Below, piece after piece: positions 39,335 to 39,543 of a stretch of 39,543 nt of DNA. The DNA is from Clostridiales bacterium. GTDB lineage: Bacteria > Bacillota > Clostridia > Christensenellales > Aristaeellaceae. Position numbers and translations under genes: made by a program. How positions within the stretch are numbered: position 1 is the stretch's first letter; each line of letters begins with the position of its first letter. The DNA lies in NCBI GenBank assembly GCA_022769795.1, contig JALEIQ010000213.1:1-39543 (forward strand). The letters are read 5' to 3'. A model generated the notes under the pieces. The model was not told the origin of the DNA. It searched no databases and worked only from the letters and a program-made list of their open reading frames with translations.

Positions 39335-39543
39335 TCAAATTTTCTCGGCTACTTCATAGCCCTGCTGGAACGCCTTCAGCGCGTTGCCAATGGCCTGGCA
39401 ATCGCCCACGCGGTAAAATGCAATATCCCGGCCCTCCATCTGGGCCTGAATCTCATTGCGGCAGGTCATGCCAACGCTCATCACAATGGTATCGGCCGTC
39501 AGGAAGAACTCCATGCCTTCCTTTTCGCAGATCAGGCCGTTTT
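39335..39543 (-). CDS. OYE-like NAD(P)H:flavin oxidoreductase (3' end only)
   Basis: Partial gene cut by the window end; the visible 68 residues end with QQGYEVAEKI before TGA at 39337-39335. The fragment TADTIVMSVGMTCRN, followed by RDIAFYRVGDCQAIGNALKAFQQGYEVAEKI, is the C-terminal pyridine-nucleotide/FAD domain of 2,4-dienoyl-CoA reductase/old-yellow-enzyme fusions, where the second stretch normally reads Y-x-I-G-D-C and a helix. It stands 13 bases before the alcohol dehydrogenase, so it belongs to the same operon. Absent from the ORF track because it has no start here. Substrate unknown. Confidence 0.82.
   Translation of the reverse strand, partial: NGLICEKEGMEFFLTADTIVMSVGMTCRNEIQAQMEGRDIAFYRVGDCQAIGNALKAFQQGYEVAEKI

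Noticed and set aside
1-39543. tRNA, rRNA, insertion sequence or prophage genes
   Set aside because: Looked for cloverleaf-like stems with CCA ends, transposase DDE motifs and phage structural genes; none seen, although short ncRNAs could be missed by eye.

Overview
The window (about 39.5 kb, GC-rich, roughly 58-60% by eye) looks like chromosomal DNA of an anaerobic, GC-rich Bacillota (Clostridia-type) bacterium. The reasons are strong AGGAGG-type ribosome binding sites before almost every gene, consensus sigma-A promoters, many U-tailed hairpin terminators, a split transketolase, an ECF sigma/anti-sigma pair of the DUF4179-like type, and sugar ABC operons typical of gut and anaerobic Firmicutes. 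There is no rRNA, tRNA, phage or transposase gene, so the family cannot be fixed.

Layout. (1) 1-1956, plus strand: the end of a split transketolase (N-terminal subunit partial, C-terminal subunit complete) and deoxyribose-phosphate aldolase. Two back-to-back terminators (2046-2129) separate them from (2) 2170-3846, minus strand: a secreted multidomain FMN-binding protein. (3) 4142-10666, plus strand: a sugar ABC operon (binding protein, double ATPase, two different permeases, TIM-barrel isomerase, Gfo/Idh/MocA dehydrogenase), followed by a convergent AraC regulator (10840-11730). (4) 11927-14781: ECF sigma factor, membrane anti-sigma-like protein and a secreted protein, then a hairpin-rich intergenic repeat region. 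(5) 15135-18873: a Rieske-FAD oxidoreductase, a secreted SH3-like protein, and a thioredoxin reductase whose ribosome binding site is buried in a perfect 19-bp inverted repeat. (6) 18936-21903, minus: Nudix hydrolase, GNAT acetyltransferase, and dTDP-glucose genes rfbB and rfbA with a clear promoter. (7) 22038-27337, minus: a 999-aa membrane-anchored TPR-like repeat protein, an acyltransferase-3 membrane enzyme, and an M29 aminopeptidase, overlapping in sequence. (8) 27622-39543, minus: a large carboxylate or sugar-acid catabolic region.

How region 8 may work: a tripartite tricarboxylate (TctCBA) importer and an AEC carrier share an operon with a cupin. A second operon encodes a fumarate-reductase-like flavoprotein, another cupin and an SDR dehydrogenase. 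A third carries an old-yellow-enzyme-like protein (partial), a zinc alcohol dehydrogenase, an IlvD/Edd dehydratase, a tiny two-helix membrane protein and a GntR/FCD regulator. The first two operons have excellent promoters that share a 23-bp AT-rich element (21 of 23 identical). The simplest reading is that the local GntR/FCD protein controls both, making this one regulon for uptake and redox or dehydration catabolism of an unidentified hydroxy or sugar acid.

The most interesting items are this shared operator, the RBS-sequestering inverted repeat before the thioredoxin reductase, the triple FMN_bind-like secreted protein with graded loss of the flavin-acceptor residue, the 16-repeat TPR-like protein, and the tandem hairpin repeats near 15 kb.
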